A stretch of 64,000 nt of DNA from Sphingomonas sp. UV9 (GCF_004101245.1 NZ_SCIN01000002.1:620001-684000), one strand, 5' to 3'; counted from the stretch's first letter, positions 8,642-17,677 are shown. Program-made: numbers and translations. The notes: generated by a model from the sequence alone, not told the origin.

Positions 8642-9592
8642 TCACAGTTTTCCGAGCCATGCGACGACCTGAGCCGCAATCGGCATGAATACACTGTCGT
8701 CCGGACTCGCGGCCGGCGGTGTGCCTGCATCGGAAGCGGTGCGGATCGAGATCGTCAGCGGCACGCGGCCGAGAAACGGAATGCCCAGTTCGCGTGCCGC
8801 TGCCTCCGCGCCGCCATTGCCGAACGGGTCGGACGCTTCGCCGCAATGCGGGCAGATATAGCCGGCCATGTTCTCGACGAGACCGATGATGGGGATGCCG
8901 GCCTTCTCGAACAGGTCGATCGCCCGGCGCGCGTCGATCAGCGCCAGATCCTGCGGAGTCGAGACGATCACCGCGCCGGCAGGACGGTATTTCTGGACCA
9001 TCGTCAGCTGCACGTCGCCGGTGCCGGGCGGGAGATCGAGCACGAGCGTGTCGGTCAGGCCCCAGTCCGCTTCGACGAGTTGCCCGAGCGCGCCCGCCGC
9101 CATCGGCCCGCGCCAGGCGATGGCCTTGCCCGGCTCGACGAGCTGCCCCATCGACAGCAGCGGCACGCCGTACGGGGTCGGGACGGGGTCGAGCACCTTG
9201 TCCTTGGCGGTCGGGCGTGTGCCCTCGACGTTCATCAGGCGGGGCTGGGACGGACCGTAGATATCGGCGTCGACCAGCCCTACGCGGCGACCGGCGCGCG
9301 ACATGGCGATGGCGAGATTGGCGGCAAGCGTCGATTTGCCGACGCCGCCCTTGCCGCTGGCGACCGCGATCAGCCGGCGGGTCGAGCGTTCGGCCGTCAC
9401 CGCGATCCGCACTTCTGTCACGCCGGGTTGCGTCGCGGCCATCCGCACGGTCGCCTCCAGCGCGTCGCGCGCCTGCGGGTCGAGCCCGGTCGCATCGATG
9501 ATGATGCCGGCTCGTGTCCCCTCGAGCCGGACCGTCGCCCGCTTGCCCGCCACTGCGGCAACCGCCGCCTTTACCGCTTCGATATCAATCAT
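8642..9592 (-). CDS. mrp: Mrp/NBP35-family iron-sulfur cluster carrier ATPase
   Basis: Cytosolic P-loop ATPase that binds and transfers a [4Fe-4S] cluster to target proteins. The 316-residue product has an N-terminal DUF59/MIP18-like segment (about 1-70), a deviant Walker A SGKGGVGKSTLAANLA (about 99-114), the switch VDADIYGPSQPR, and the cluster-binding pair in YICPHCGE (CxxC). The start is ATG 9592. It is divergent from hflK with a 70-base gap. It fits with the suf operon, the NifU-like protein and the Fe-S enzymes MiaB and AcnA in this window. Confidence 0.94.
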   Translation of the reverse strand: MIDIEAVKAAVAAVAGKRATVRLEGTRAGIIIDATGLDPQARDALEATVRMAATQPGVTEVRIAVTAERSTRRLIAVASGKGGVGKSTLAANLAIAMSRAGRRVGLVDADIYGPSQPRLMNVEGTRPTAKDKVLDPVPTPYGVPLLSMGQLVEPGKAIAWRGPMAAGALGQLVEADWGLTDTLVLDLPPGTGDVQLTMVQKYRPAGAVIVSTPQDLALIDARRAIDLFEKAGIPIIGLVENMAGYICPHCGEASDPFGNGGAEAAARELGIPFLGRVPLTISIRTASDAGTPPAASPDDSVFMPIAAQVVAWLGKL

Positions 9593-9662
9593 CGTGGCCA
9601 GATAGGGCCGCTAAGGGCGCTTGGCACTGTTTTTCCGCCGCCGCACACCTATAAAGGTTGGT

Positions 9663-10790
9663 ATGACGATCTTCTCGCGCTGGTTCCGGCGCCCCGATAT
9701 CCTCGCGACCGAAACACCGAAAGGCCCTTGGGGCGGTTCGGGCGACGACGGTAACCCTGGTCCACGCAACCCCTGGGCCTTGCCGCCCGGCGGTCGCAAA
9801 CCCGCGGCCAAGCCGACCGCGCTCGACGAGTTCCTGCGCAAGGCGCGCGGCTCGGGCGGCGGGGGCGGCGGCAATGGCGGCTTCGGCGGCCTGCCGTCTG
9901 GCGCCAACGCCCGCGCGCTCTGGGCGATCGGCGTCGCGATCATCGCGGTCGTCTGGATCCTGTTCACCTCGGTGCATCAGATCGGCCCGCAGCAGCGCGG
10001 CGTGGTCACGTATTTCGGCAAATATGCCGGTACGCTCGATCCGGGCATCCGCCTGACGATGCCCGCACCGATCGCCAATGTGATGGTGGTCGACGTGCAG
10101 AAGATCCGCACCGACAACTTCCCCGTAGGTGAGGGCGAGAACCTGACGCTGACCGGCGACCAGAACATCATCGACCTCGCATACTCGGTACGCTGGGACA
10201 TCGCCGATCCGCGTGATTACGTGTTCCAGCTTGCCGAGCCGAACGAGACCGTCCGTGCCGCCGCCGAGAGCGCGATGCGCGCGGTGGTCGCTACCACGAC
10301 GCTCGACCAGGCGATCGGTACGGGCCGCACCGTGATCGAACAGCGTGTCGCGGACATGACGCAGCAGATCCTGGACGACTACAAGTCCGGCGTCCGCATC
10401 CAGGGCGTCGCGATCAAGCAGGCCGCTGCGCCCGCCCGGATCGTCGAGGACTTCAACGCGGTTACCGCCGCGCAGCAGGAGGCGATCGCTAACCTCAACC
10501 AGTCGCGCTCGTACGCGCAGCAGGTCGTTGCGCGCGCGCAGGGCGAGGCCGCGTCGTTCGACAAGGTGTATGAGCAGTACAAGCTCGCTCCCGTGGTGAC
10601 CCGCCGCCGCATGTATTACGAGACGATGGAGGCGGTGCTCGCAAAGAGCGATAAGACGATCGTCGAGACGCCGGGCGGTGTCGTGCCGTATCTGCCGCTG
10701 TCGAACGCCAAACGCCTGCCCAACCCCGAGGTCGCGCAGCCTGCCGCTGCCGCCGCGGCACCCCAAGCTCAGCCTGGAGCTGCCCAGTGA
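9663..10790 (+). CDS. hflK: HflK, membrane protease modulator
   Basis: SPFH/band-7 protein that forms the HflKC cage around the FtsH protease and restrains its action on membrane proteins. It has 375 residues. A proline- and glycine-rich cytoplasmic N-terminus (GGGGGNGGFGG near 63-73) leads to one transmembrane helix (ALWAIGVAIIAVVWILFTS, about 82-100). The periplasmic SPFH domain begins IGPQQRGVVTYFGKY, and a coiled coil and an A/P/Q-rich tail follow. The open frame reaches 9621, but ATG 9663 follows AAAGG and removes an unlikely extension. The stop overlaps the hflC start by GTGA. Confidence 0.95.
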   Translation: MTIFSRWFRRPDILATETPKGPWGGSGDDGNPGPRNPWALPPGGRKPAAKPTALDEFLRKARGSGGGGGGNGGFGGLPSGANARALWAIGVAIIAVVWILFTSVHQIGPQQRGVVTYFGKYAGTLDPGIRLTMPAPIANVMVVDVQKIRTDNFPVGEGENLTLTGDQNIIDLAYSVRWDIADPRDYVFQLAEPNETVRAAAESAMRAVVATTTLDQAIGTGRTVIEQRVADMTQQILDDYKSGVRIQGVAIKQAAAPARIVEDFNAVTAAQQEAIANLNQSRSYAQQVVARAQGEAASFDKVYEQYKLAPVVTRRRMYYETMEAVLAKSDKTIVETPGGVVPYLPLSNAKRLPNPEVAQPAAAAAAPQAQPGAAQ

Positions 10791-11653
10791 ACGCCGTGAG
10801 TTTCCGCAACCCGATCGTCGCCGGGATCGTCGCGCTGCTGCTGGTGATCGTCGCCGCGGCAACCTTCGCGATCGTGCCCGAGACCAAGCAGGCGGTGATC
10901 CTGCGATTCGGCCAGCCGATCCGTACGGTGAACGCCTGGCAGCCCAACACCGCGTTCGGCCAGACCGGCGCCGGCCTGATCGCGCGTATCCCGTTCGTCG
11001 ACCGGATCGTCTGGATCGACAAGCGCGTGCAGGATCTGGAGCTCGACAACACGCTGGTGCTGTCGACCGATCAGCTCCGCCTGGAGGTGGATGCCTATGC
11101 GCGCTACCGGATCGTCGATCCGCGCAAGATGCGGAACGCGGTCGGCAGCGAGGACCGGATCCCCGATCAGCTTCGCCCGATCCTCGGGTCGGCGCTGCGC
11201 AACGAGCTCGGCAAGCGGCGCTTCGTCGAATTGTTGAGCCCCGAGCGCTCGGAACTGATGGATAACATCCAGAAGGGCCTCCAGCGCGTTGCCAGCCAGT
11301 ACGGTGTCGAGATCGTCGACGTCCGTATCAAGCAGGCGAATCTGCCGGTCGGCTTGCCGCTCGAAAGCGCGCTCAAGCGGATGTCGAGCGCACGCCAGCA
11401 GGAGGCAATCACGATCCGTGCCGAGGGCCAGAAGCAGGCGCAGATCGTCCGTGCGCAGGCCGATGCGGACTCGGCGAAGATTTATGCCGAGAGCTTCGGC
11501 AAGGATGCCGATTTCTACGACTTCTACCGCGCGATGCAGTCGTATCGCCACACGTTTGGCGCGGATGGCGGGCAGGCTCCGGAAGGGTCGACCTCGATCA
11601 TTCTTTCGCCGAGCAACAGTTATCTGAAGCAATTCGAGGGCCGCGGGCGTTGA
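10787..11653 (+). CDS. hflC: HflC, membrane protease modulator
   Basis: Partner of HflK in the FtsH-regulating cage. 288 residues, with an N-terminal membrane anchor (VAGIVALLLVIVAAATFAIV, about 9-28), then VPETKQAVILRFGQPI at the start of the SPFH domain. The typical ERSELMDNIQKGLQ and SFGKDADFYDFYRAMQSYRH segments lie toward the C-terminus. The GTG start at 10787 overlaps the hflK stop, so translation is coupled. degP follows 102 bases downstream, a common order in Alphaproteobacteria. Confidence 0.95.
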   Translation: MNAVSFRNPIVAGIVALLLVIVAAATFAIVPETKQAVILRFGQPIRTVNAWQPNTAFGQTGAGLIARIPFVDRIVWIDKRVQDLELDNTLVLSTDQLRLEVDAYARYRIVDPRKMRNAVGSEDRIPDQLRPILGSALRNELGKRRFVELLSPERSELMDNIQKGLQRVASQYGVEIVDVRIKQANLPVGLPLESALKRMSSARQQEAITIRAEGQKQAQIVRAQADADSAKIYAESFGKDADFYDFYRAMQSYRHTFGADGGQAPEGSTSIILSPSNSYLKQFEGRGR

Positions 11654-11705
11654 GCCTGCGGAACCTTTGAACGCCTGTTCATATTCAAGCATTGTTCAGA
11701 ACGGC

Positions 11706-11746
11706 GTACCTACGAGGTACCTGTTTCGATTGATGAAACGAGAGGA
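11706..11746 (+). promoter_or_regulatory. degP leader with two small hairpins before the ribosome site
   Basis: Two inverted repeats stand in a row: GTACC-TACGA-GGTAC (11706-11720) and GTTTC-GATTGAT-GAAAC (11723-11739). Directly after them comes the Shine-Dalgarno AGAGGA (11741-11746), ahead of GTG 11756. The second stem ends two bases before the ribosome site. Whether this controls translation is unknown. Confidence 0.35.
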
Positions 11747-11755
11747 CAACATCTA

Positions 11756-13309
11756 GTGCGTTACGCCTACGCCATTACCAGTGCTCTTCTCCTCGGCGGC
11801 GCGACCGCGACGCTCGCGCTCCAGCCCAGCGGTGCGCAGGTCGCGCAGAACGAACCCGGTGCGATCCAGGCCGTGTCGCCGAAACCCGGCGCGCCGATGA
11901 GCTTCGCCGACATGGTCGCGCGGCTCCAGCCCGCGGTCGTCAACATCTCGACCAAGCAGACGATCGTCCAGAAGCAGCAGGCCAATCCGTTCGCGGGTAC
12001 GCCGTTCGGCGAGCTGTTCGGCGGCATGGGCGGCGGCGCTCCAGGCGCTCCCCCGGTCAAGCGCGAGGGCGCCTCGCTCGGCTCGGGCTTCCTGATCTCG
12101 CCGGATGGCTATGTCGTCACGAACAACCACGTGATCTCGCCGGGTGCGCAGGGCGCGACGGTCGATTCGATCACGGTCACGCTCAGCGACAAGAAGGAAT
12201 ATGTCGCCAAGGTCATCGGCAAGGATCAGGAATCGGATCTCGCGCTGCTGAAGATCGATGCGGCCAACTTGCCGTTCGTGAAGTTCGGCGATTCGAACGG
12301 CGCACGCGTCGGTGACTGGGTCGTCGCGATCGGCGAGCCGTTCGGCCTCGGCGGCACCGTGACCGCGGGTATCGTCTCGGCGATCAACCGCGTCACCGGC
12401 CAGGGCGGCGCGTATGACCGCTTCATCCAGACCGATGCCTCGATCAACCAGGGAAACTCGGGCGGCCCGATGTTCGACCTCAACGGCAACGTGATCGGCG
12501 TGAACTCGCAGATCTTCAGCCAGTCGGGCGGGAATATCGGTATCGGGTTCGCGATCCCCGCGGCGGTCGCCAAGCCGATCATCGCCACCTTCATGAAGGG
12601 CGGCACGATCGAGCGCGGCTATATCGGCGTGCAGTTGCAGCCAGGCGGCACGATCAACGAGGATACCGCAGCGGCGCTCGGCATCCCCAAGAACCAGGGC
12701 GAGTTGATCAACGACGTGACCGCAGGCGGCCCGGCGGCGAAGGCCGGCGTGCGCGCGGGCGACGTCGTGACCAAGGTCAACGGCCAGGCGGTTACGGTCG
12801 ACCAGTCGCTGTCGTACCTCGTCTCGAACGTGAAGCCCGGCCAGACCGCGCGTCTCGATATCCTGCGCAACGGCAAGCCGACGACCGCCAACGTGGTCGT
12901 CGTACCGCGTCCGAGCCCGGACAAGCTCGCTGAGACGCTGGGTGGTGACGCACAGGGCTTCGGTGGCAATGATAGCGATGACGGTGACGATTCCGGCACC
13001 GCGGCACCGACGGCGGCCGCGGCGCTCGGGATCGGCGTACAGCCGCTGACCCCGGCGATCGCACAGGCGGTCGGCGTCGAGCCCGGCACGCAGGGCGTCG
13101 TCATCGCCGTGGTCGCGCAGACCAGCGATGCGTATGGCAAGCTCAAGCGCGGCGACGTCATCATGTCGGTCAACGGCACGCCGGTCCGTACCGCGGCCGA
13201 CGTCCAGACCGCTGTGACCACTGCGAAGTCGGCAGGGCGCCCGCAGGTCTTGTTGCAGGTCAAGCGGGCCCGTGGTCCCGCGCAGTTCCTGCCGGTCAAG
13301 ATCAAGTAA
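11756..13309 (+). CDS. degP: DegP/HtrA-type periplasmic serine protease
   Basis: Do-family protease and chaperone for misfolded periplasmic and outer-membrane proteins. 517 residues, with an N-terminal signal peptide (TSALLLGGATATLALQPSGA). The trypsin-like domain shows the catalytic triad as H125 (TNNHVIS), D161 (ESDLALLKI) and S235 (NQGNSGGPMF). Two PDZ domains follow (about 280-375 and 430-510), each with a G-D-V core (AGDVVTKVNG, RGDVIMSVNG), separated by a D/G-rich linker. The GTG start at 11756 is supported by GAGAGGA upstream. It follows hflKC and is terminated by an intrinsic hairpin at 13333. Confidence 0.95.
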   Translation: MRYAYAITSALLLGGATATLALQPSGAQVAQNEPGAIQAVSPKPGAPMSFADMVARLQPAVVNISTKQTIVQKQQANPFAGTPFGELFGGMGGGAPGAPPVKREGASLGSGFLISPDGYVVTNNHVISPGAQGATVDSITVTLSDKKEYVAKVIGKDQESDLALLKIDAANLPFVKFGDSNGARVGDWVVAIGEPFGLGGTVTAGIVSAINRVTGQGGAYDRFIQTDASINQGNSGGPMFDLNGNVIGVNSQIFSQSGGNIGIGFAIPAAVAKPIIATFMKGGTIERGYIGVQLQPGGTINEDTAAALGIPKNQGELINDVTAGGPAAKAGVRAGDVVTKVNGQAVTVDQSLSYLVSNVKPGQTARLDILRNGKPTTANVVVVPRPSPDKLAETLGGDAQGFGGNDSDDGDDSGTAAPTAAAALGIGVQPLTPAIAQAVGVEPGTQGVVIAVVAQTSDAYGKLKRGDVIMSVNGTPVRTAADVQTAVTTAKSAGRPQVLLQVKRARGPAQFLPVKIK

Positions 13310-13332
13310 GACACGACTGACCCGACCGTTCG

Positions 13333-13372
13333 AAAGGACCGTCGCTCTCCCGAGCGGCGGTCCTTTTTCTTT
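13333..13372 (+). terminator. Intrinsic terminator after degP
   Basis: AAAGGACCGTCGCTC pairs with GAGCGGCGGTCCTTT with one mismatch. The loop is short and a TTTTTCTTT run follows. Confidence 0.88.
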
Positions 13373-13419
13373 GCATCGCGCAGGGTTAGGGTCAGCACCG
13401 GATACAGAGGACGAGAACC

Positions 13420-15063
13420 ATGAGCGACGGCATCTTCATCGGCGCAAGCGTGGACGGCAAACCGCAGACGCTCGAATTGAAGCGCGCCAACCGCCACGGC
13501 CTGATCGCGGGCGCTACCGGTACCGGCAAGACGGTGACGTTGCAGGGGATCATCGAAGGCTTCTCGGCGAACGGCGTGCCGTGCTTCGTCGCCGACGTGA
13601 AGGGCGACCTGTCTGGCCTCGCGATGGCCGGCTCGCCGACCGCCAAGACGCATGCGAGCTTCGCCGGGCGGGCCAAGGCGATCGGCGACGAGGGCTGGGC
13701 CTATGCGGACAATCCGGTGCAGTTCTGGGACCTGTTCGGCGAGCAGGGCCACCCGATCCGCACCACGATCAGCGAAATGGGGCCGCTGCTGCTGTCGCGG
13801 CTGATGGACCTGAACGAGGTGCAGGAGGGCGTACTGACGATCGCCTTCCACGTCGCGGACAAGGAAGGGCTGCTGCTGATCGACCTCGACGATCTGCAGG
13901 CGATGCTGACCGAATGCGCTGGCCGGGCGGATGAGCTGACGGTGACGTACGGCAACGTGTCGAAGCAGTCGATCGGCGCGATCCAGCGCTCGCTGCTCCA
14001 GTTGCGCACCCAAGGCGCGGAGAATTTCTTCGGTGAGCCCGCGCTTGAGATGAACGACTTCATCGGCGTCGACGATCGTGGCAGGGGCATCGTCAACATC
14101 CTCGCCGCGGACAGACTGATGGCCTCGCCGAAGCTGTATGCGACGTTCCTGTTGTGGCTGATGAGCGAGCTGTTCGAGCATCTCCCCGAGGTCGGCGATC
14201 CCGACAAGCCGGTGCTGTGCTTCTTCTTCGACGAGGCGCACCTGCTGTTCGACGAGGCGCCAAAAGCGTTGCTGGAAAAGATCGAACAGGTCGTCCGGCT
14301 GATCCGCTCGAAGGGCGTCGGCGTCTATTTCATCACGCAGAACCCGATCGACATTCCCGACACCGTCGCGGGCCAGCTCGGCAACCGCGTCCAGCATGCA
14401 TTGCGTGCGTTTACGCCGCGCGACCAGGCGGCGGTGCGCTCTGCGGCGGAGACTTTCCGTGCGAACCCCGGCGTCGATGTCGCCACGATCATCACCGAGC
14501 TGAAGGTCGGCGAGGCGCTGGTGTCGTTGTTGCAGGCCGACGGGTCGCCGACCCCGGTCGAGCGTACGCTGATCAAGCCGCCCGCGTCGCGCGTCGGGCC
14601 GATCACGCCCGCCGAGCGGAAAGTCATGATCGAAACCGATGCGGTCGGCGCGAAATACGATACGCTGGTCGACCGCGAGTCGGCGGAGGAATTGCTGGCC
14701 GCCAAGACGCAGGAGGCGAGTGCCGCTGCGGCCGAGGCTAAGGCTACGACCGAAGCCGAGAAGGCTGCGGCCGCACAGGCGAAGATGGACGCCAAGGCGG
14801 CCAAGGAGGCGGAACGGGCGCGGATTGCCGACCAGCGCGAGGCGGATCGGCAACAGCGCGACGCCGACCGCGAGGCGGCGAACTCGCCCTGGACCAAGAT
14901 GGCCTCGTCGGCGACGCGCGCGGCCAGCTCTTCGATCGGGCGGCAGGTGGCGAACGAGATCGGCAAACAGGTGTTCGGGACGAAGTCGCGGCGGTCGTCT
15001 TCGGGTGGCGGTCTGGTGGGCACGGTGTTGCGCGGGGTTTTAGGCGGGCTGTTCCGGGGGTAA
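13420..15063 (+). CDS. HerA-like P-loop ATPase (DUF853 family)
   Basis: 547-residue ATPase related to the C-terminal half of HerA/FtsK-type translocases (DUF853). Walker A is GATGTGKTVTLQ (about 31-42) and Walker B is LCFFFDEAHLLF (about 266-277). An arginine/sensor region VGVYFITQNPIDIPDTV follows. The C-terminal third is a highly charged alanine/glutamate/lysine coiled coil (about 430-490) and a glycine-rich tail. Members are widespread but poorly characterised; DNA translocation is inferred from the fold. ATG 13420 follows AGAGG. It appears to be monocistronic, with a terminator before it and a palindromic repeat after it. Confidence 0.88.
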   Translation: MSDGIFIGASVDGKPQTLELKRANRHGLIAGATGTGKTVTLQGIIEGFSANGVPCFVADVKGDLSGLAMAGSPTAKTHASFAGRAKAIGDEGWAYADNPVQFWDLFGEQGHPIRTTISEMGPLLLSRLMDLNEVQEGVLTIAFHVADKEGLLLIDLDDLQAMLTECAGRADELTVTYGNVSKQSIGAIQRSLLQLRTQGAENFFGEPALEMNDFIGVDDRGRGIVNILAADRLMASPKLYATFLLWLMSELFEHLPEVGDPDKPVLCFFFDEAHLLFDEAPKALLEKIEQVVRLIRSKGVGVYFITQNPIDIPDTVAGQLGNRVQHALRAFTPRDQAAVRSAAETFRANPGVDVATIITELKVGEALVSLLQADGSPTPVERTLIKPPASRVGPITPAERKVMIETDAVGAKYDTLVDRESAEELLAAKTQEASAAAAEAKATTEAEKAAAAQAKMDAKAAKEAERARIADQREADRQQRDADREAANSPWTKMASSATRAASSSIGRQVANEIGKQVFGTKSRRSSSGGGLVGTVLRGVLGGLFRG

Positions 15064-15077
15064 GCTCCGAGCAAGAG

Positions 15078-15132
15078 TGTTCTCCCGCGAAGGCGGGAGC
15101 CCAGACTGGGTCCCCGCCTTCGCGGGGACACA
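15078..15132. repeat. 55-bp palindromic repeat (TGTTCTCCCGCGAAGG family)
   Basis: Near-consensus copy: TTCTCCCGCGAAGGCGGGAG and CCCCGCCTTCGCGGGGA hairpins around CCAGACTGGG. It ends 9 bases before the M20 amidohydrolase start, so the ribosome site GGAGG of that gene directly follows the element. Confidence 0.88.
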
Positions 15133-15141
15133 TGGAGGCAG

Positions 15142-16374
15142 ATGATGAGCTTGGATTTTGAGAGCACCACCGACTGGGCCGCCATCGGCGAGGACAGTCT
15201 CGACGACGCGATCACGCTCCGCCGCGCGATCCATGCCGATCCCGAAGTCGGCCTCCACTGCCCGCGCACCTCGGACAAGGTGAAGGCCGCGCTCGCCGGC
15301 CTCCCGCTCGAGATTCGCGAAGGTACGTCGACCACCGGCTTCGTCGCGATCCTGCGCGGCGGGCGCGGCGGCACCGCCGGTGGCAACGGGCGCACGGTCC
15401 TGCTGCGCGGCGACATGGACGCGCTGCCGATGCAGGAGGAGACCGGCCTGCCGTTCGCCTCGAAGATCGACGGCGCGATGCACGCCTGCGGCCATGATTC
15501 GCATACCGCGATGCTCGTCGGCGCGGCCAAGGCGCTGTGCGCGCGTCGCGACGAGCTCCCCGGCACCGTCGTCTTCATGTTCCAGCCCGGCGAGGAGGGG
15601 CATCACGGCGCGCGGCACATGATCGCCGACGGCCTGCTCGATGCGCCGCTGCCCGAGGCCGGGTTCGCGCTGCACATCTCGCCCAACATGCCGATGGGCC
15701 ATGTCGTCAGCCGCGCCGGCACGCTCATGGCGTCGACGGACACGTTGCGCGCGACGATCACCGGCCGCGGTGGGCATGCCGCGATGCCGCACGACTGCCT
15801 CGACCCGCTGCCGATCGCCTGCGAGATCGTTACCGCGCTTCAGACCTATGTCGCGCGGCAGGTCGCGGTCACCGACCCCGCCGTGCTCTCGATCACCAAG
15901 CTCAACGCAGGCTCCGCGCACAACGTAATCCCGTCGACGGTCGAGATGCTCGGCACGATGCGCACGCTGTCGGAGCGGACGCGCGAGCAGGTCCGCGCGG
16001 CGTTCATCCGGATGGTCGAGGGCATCGCCGCGGCGCATGGCGCAGTCGGAACGCCGACGATCGAGGAAGGCTATCCGGTCACCGTCAACGACGAGCGGGC
16101 AACCGACCTGATGAAGGCGTGCGCCACCGCGATCGGTGGCGAGGGCGCGTATCAGGTGATGCCGCCGATGATGGGCGCAGAGGACTTCTCGTACGTCCTC
16201 CAGAAGCTCCCCGGCGCGATGGCGTTCATCGGCGCGGCGCCCGAGGGCAGCGATCCGCGCACCAACCCGCCGCTCCACAACACGAAGATGACGATCGACG
16301 AGCGGGTGATGGCGCACGGCATCGCGATGCACTGCGCGGTTGCGGAGCGGTTTTTGGCGAACGGGTTCGACTGA
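15142..16374 (+). CDS. M20-family amidohydrolase
   Basis: 410-residue zinc-dependent amidohydrolase of the M20D group (hippurate hydrolase / N-acyl amino acid hydrolase type). It shows the conserved LLRGDMDALPMQEETG, the metal-binding MHACGHDSHTAML, the catalytic PGEEGHHGARHM, and HDCLDPL in the dimerisation domain. The late MGAEDFSYVLQK motif holds the last metal ligand. ATG 15142 (or 15145, next in frame) follows GGAGG. The substrate cannot be told from sequence; N-acyl amino acids or indole-acetyl conjugates are typical. It stands alone, convergent with the downstream gene. Confidence 0.9.
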   Translation: MMSLDFESTTDWAAIGEDSLDDAITLRRAIHADPEVGLHCPRTSDKVKAALAGLPLEIREGTSTTGFVAILRGGRGGTAGGNGRTVLLRGDMDALPMQEETGLPFASKIDGAMHACGHDSHTAMLVGAAKALCARRDELPGTVVFMFQPGEEGHHGARHMIADGLLDAPLPEAGFALHISPNMPMGHVVSRAGTLMASTDTLRATITGRGGHAAMPHDCLDPLPIACEIVTALQTYVARQVAVTDPAVLSITKLNAGSAHNVIPSTVEMLGTMRTLSERTREQVRAAFIRMVEGIAAAHGAVGTPTIEEGYPVTVNDERATDLMKACATAIGGEGAYQVMPPMMGAEDFSYVLQKLPGAMAFIGAAPEGSDPRTNPPLHNTKMTIDERVMAHGIAMHCAVAERFLANGFD

Positions 16375-16536
16375 CCGGCGGTCGCTGCGGTCTGCGTGGA
16401 ACGTCTGGACGTAGCGGTTTAGGGCGAGCCGCTCGCGGCTGGACAGTCCGCGCAGTCCCGAAGGTTACGATAAAGTCACACTAAGACGATGTCAGGGCCT
16501 GCGTCCGGATAGCGCACTGGAACCCGGTCTCGGCCA

Positions 16537-16561
16537 CCCCATGCTGCACTGCAGCACGGGG
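16537..16561. repeat. Hairpin between convergent genes
   Basis: Inverted repeat CCCCATGCTGCA-C-TGCAGCACGGGG, nearly perfect. It lies just past the stop of the beta-lactamase-like gene. There is no T run on either strand, so a terminator role is only possible. Confidence 0.45.
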
Positions 16562-16564
16562 ACA

Positions 16565-17677
16565 TCAGCCCCTTTGGCGCGTGTTGCCCGCATAGTTGGC
16601 CACCGCCGCCGCGGCCGCTTGGATCAATTTCTGGCGTTCGGGCATCGGGCGTGTCGTATCCCCGATCATCACCGCGATCGCATAGCGGCGCCCATCCGGC
16701 GCGGTCAGCAGTCCGACGTCGTTAAAGCCGGCATTGCGCCGACCGAGATCCTGCCCCGTCCCGGTCTTGTGGGCGATCTCCCAGCCGCCCGGCAACGCCG
16801 CGCGAAGCCGGGCTCGGCCCGTGACGGAGCGCCCCATCGTATCGAGCAAAATCTTGGTCGAGGTTTCCGACAACAGATCTCCCTTAGCCAGCCGCGCAAT
16901 CGCATCGGCGATCGCGATTGGCGCGGCGCCATCGGGCGGATTGCGGACATAGGCGTTCAGTGCAGCTTCACGCACCGCGGGCGACAAGCGATTGCGTGCG
17001 GTCATAAAACCGCCATTGACCGCATAGGACGGCTGCCAGACCAGTCCCGCCGTACCGCTCTGCAACAGCCGCTCGCCCGGCCCGAACCGGATCGCGCCCA
17101 ACTGTTTCCGCGCGATCATCGAGCGCACCGCGGGCGGCCCGCCGACCCGCGTGAGCAGCCGGTCGTTCGCGGTATTGTCGCTATGCGTCAGCGCACGGGT
17201 CAGCAGTGCGCCGACCGTCGTGCGATACCCATCGCCCTTCACCAGCATCGCGATCGGCTGGTGGAACAGCGTCAGGTCCTGCGGGCGGACGACGATTGGT
17301 TCGTCGAGGCGGATCTTACCCTGGTCGCGCAGATCCATGACGGTGAGCGCGACCCACAGCTTGCTGACCGATTGCTGCGGCAGCAACTGGCGCCCTCCGG
17401 CCTCGACCGTCCAGCCATCGTCGACCGCGCGCACCGCAATGCCGGCCTTGCCCTGGAAGCCGCTTTGCAGTTCGGAAATCGCGTTGACCAGGCTGGCGGG
17501 CGCGGGGCGCGAGGTCCGCGGCAGCGGCGGCGGCACCGGGATCGAGACGAGCCCTCCAGCCTGCTGCATCGGAGTGACCGCCGGCGGCCCCGGGCGCGAC
17601 GCCGATCCGCATCCGGTGAGCGCAACGCCGAACAGGGTGGTTGCCAGAAGACGCTTGAACGCACTCGCCGATGTCAT
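16565..17677 (-). CDS. Class A beta-lactamase-like serine hydrolase lipoprotein
   Basis: 370 residues with a lipoprotein signal (LLATTLFGVALTGCGSA, lipid-attachment C23), so probably envelope-anchored. The serine hydrolase motifs are present: S103-V-S-K106, S166-D-N168 and K304-T-G306 (AHKTGTGQD). E202 lies at the spacing expected for the class A general base, in ERLLQ, where true class A enzymes have ExxLN. A proline-rich linker follows the lipid anchor (PVPPPLPRTSRPAP). The frame is open to 17875, overlapping the end of nadB, but ATG 17677 starts the signal peptide exactly. Beta-lactam hydrolysis is possible, and a housekeeping peptidoglycan role is equally open. Confidence 0.85.
   Translation of the reverse strand: MTSASAFKRLLATTLFGVALTGCGSASRPGPPAVTPMQQAGGLVSIPVPPPLPRTSRPAPASLVNAISELQSGFQGKAGIAVRAVDDGWTVEAGGRQLLPQQSVSKLWVALTVMDLRDQGKIRLDEPIVVRPQDLTLFHQPIAMLVKGDGYRTTVGALLTRALTHSDNTANDRLLTRVGGPPAVRSMIARKQLGAIRFGPGERLLQSGTAGLVWQPSYAVNGGFMTARNRLSPAVREAALNAYVRNPPDGAAPIAIADAIARLAKGDLLSETSTKILLDTMGRSVTGRARLRAALPGGWEIAHKTGTGQDLGRRNAGFNDVGLLTAPDGRRYAIAVMIGDTTRPMPERQKLIQAAAAAVANYAGNTRQRG

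Noticed and set aside
11661..11700. EcfG (general stress) promoter before degP
   Set aside because: GGAACC is present at 11660-11665, but no CGTT-type -10 element stands 16-17 bases downstream.
12619..14853. 744-codon minus-strand frame across degP and the HerA-like gene
   Set aside because: It spans two real plus-strand genes and the degP terminator, and the sequence shows only arginine/leucine-rich noise.
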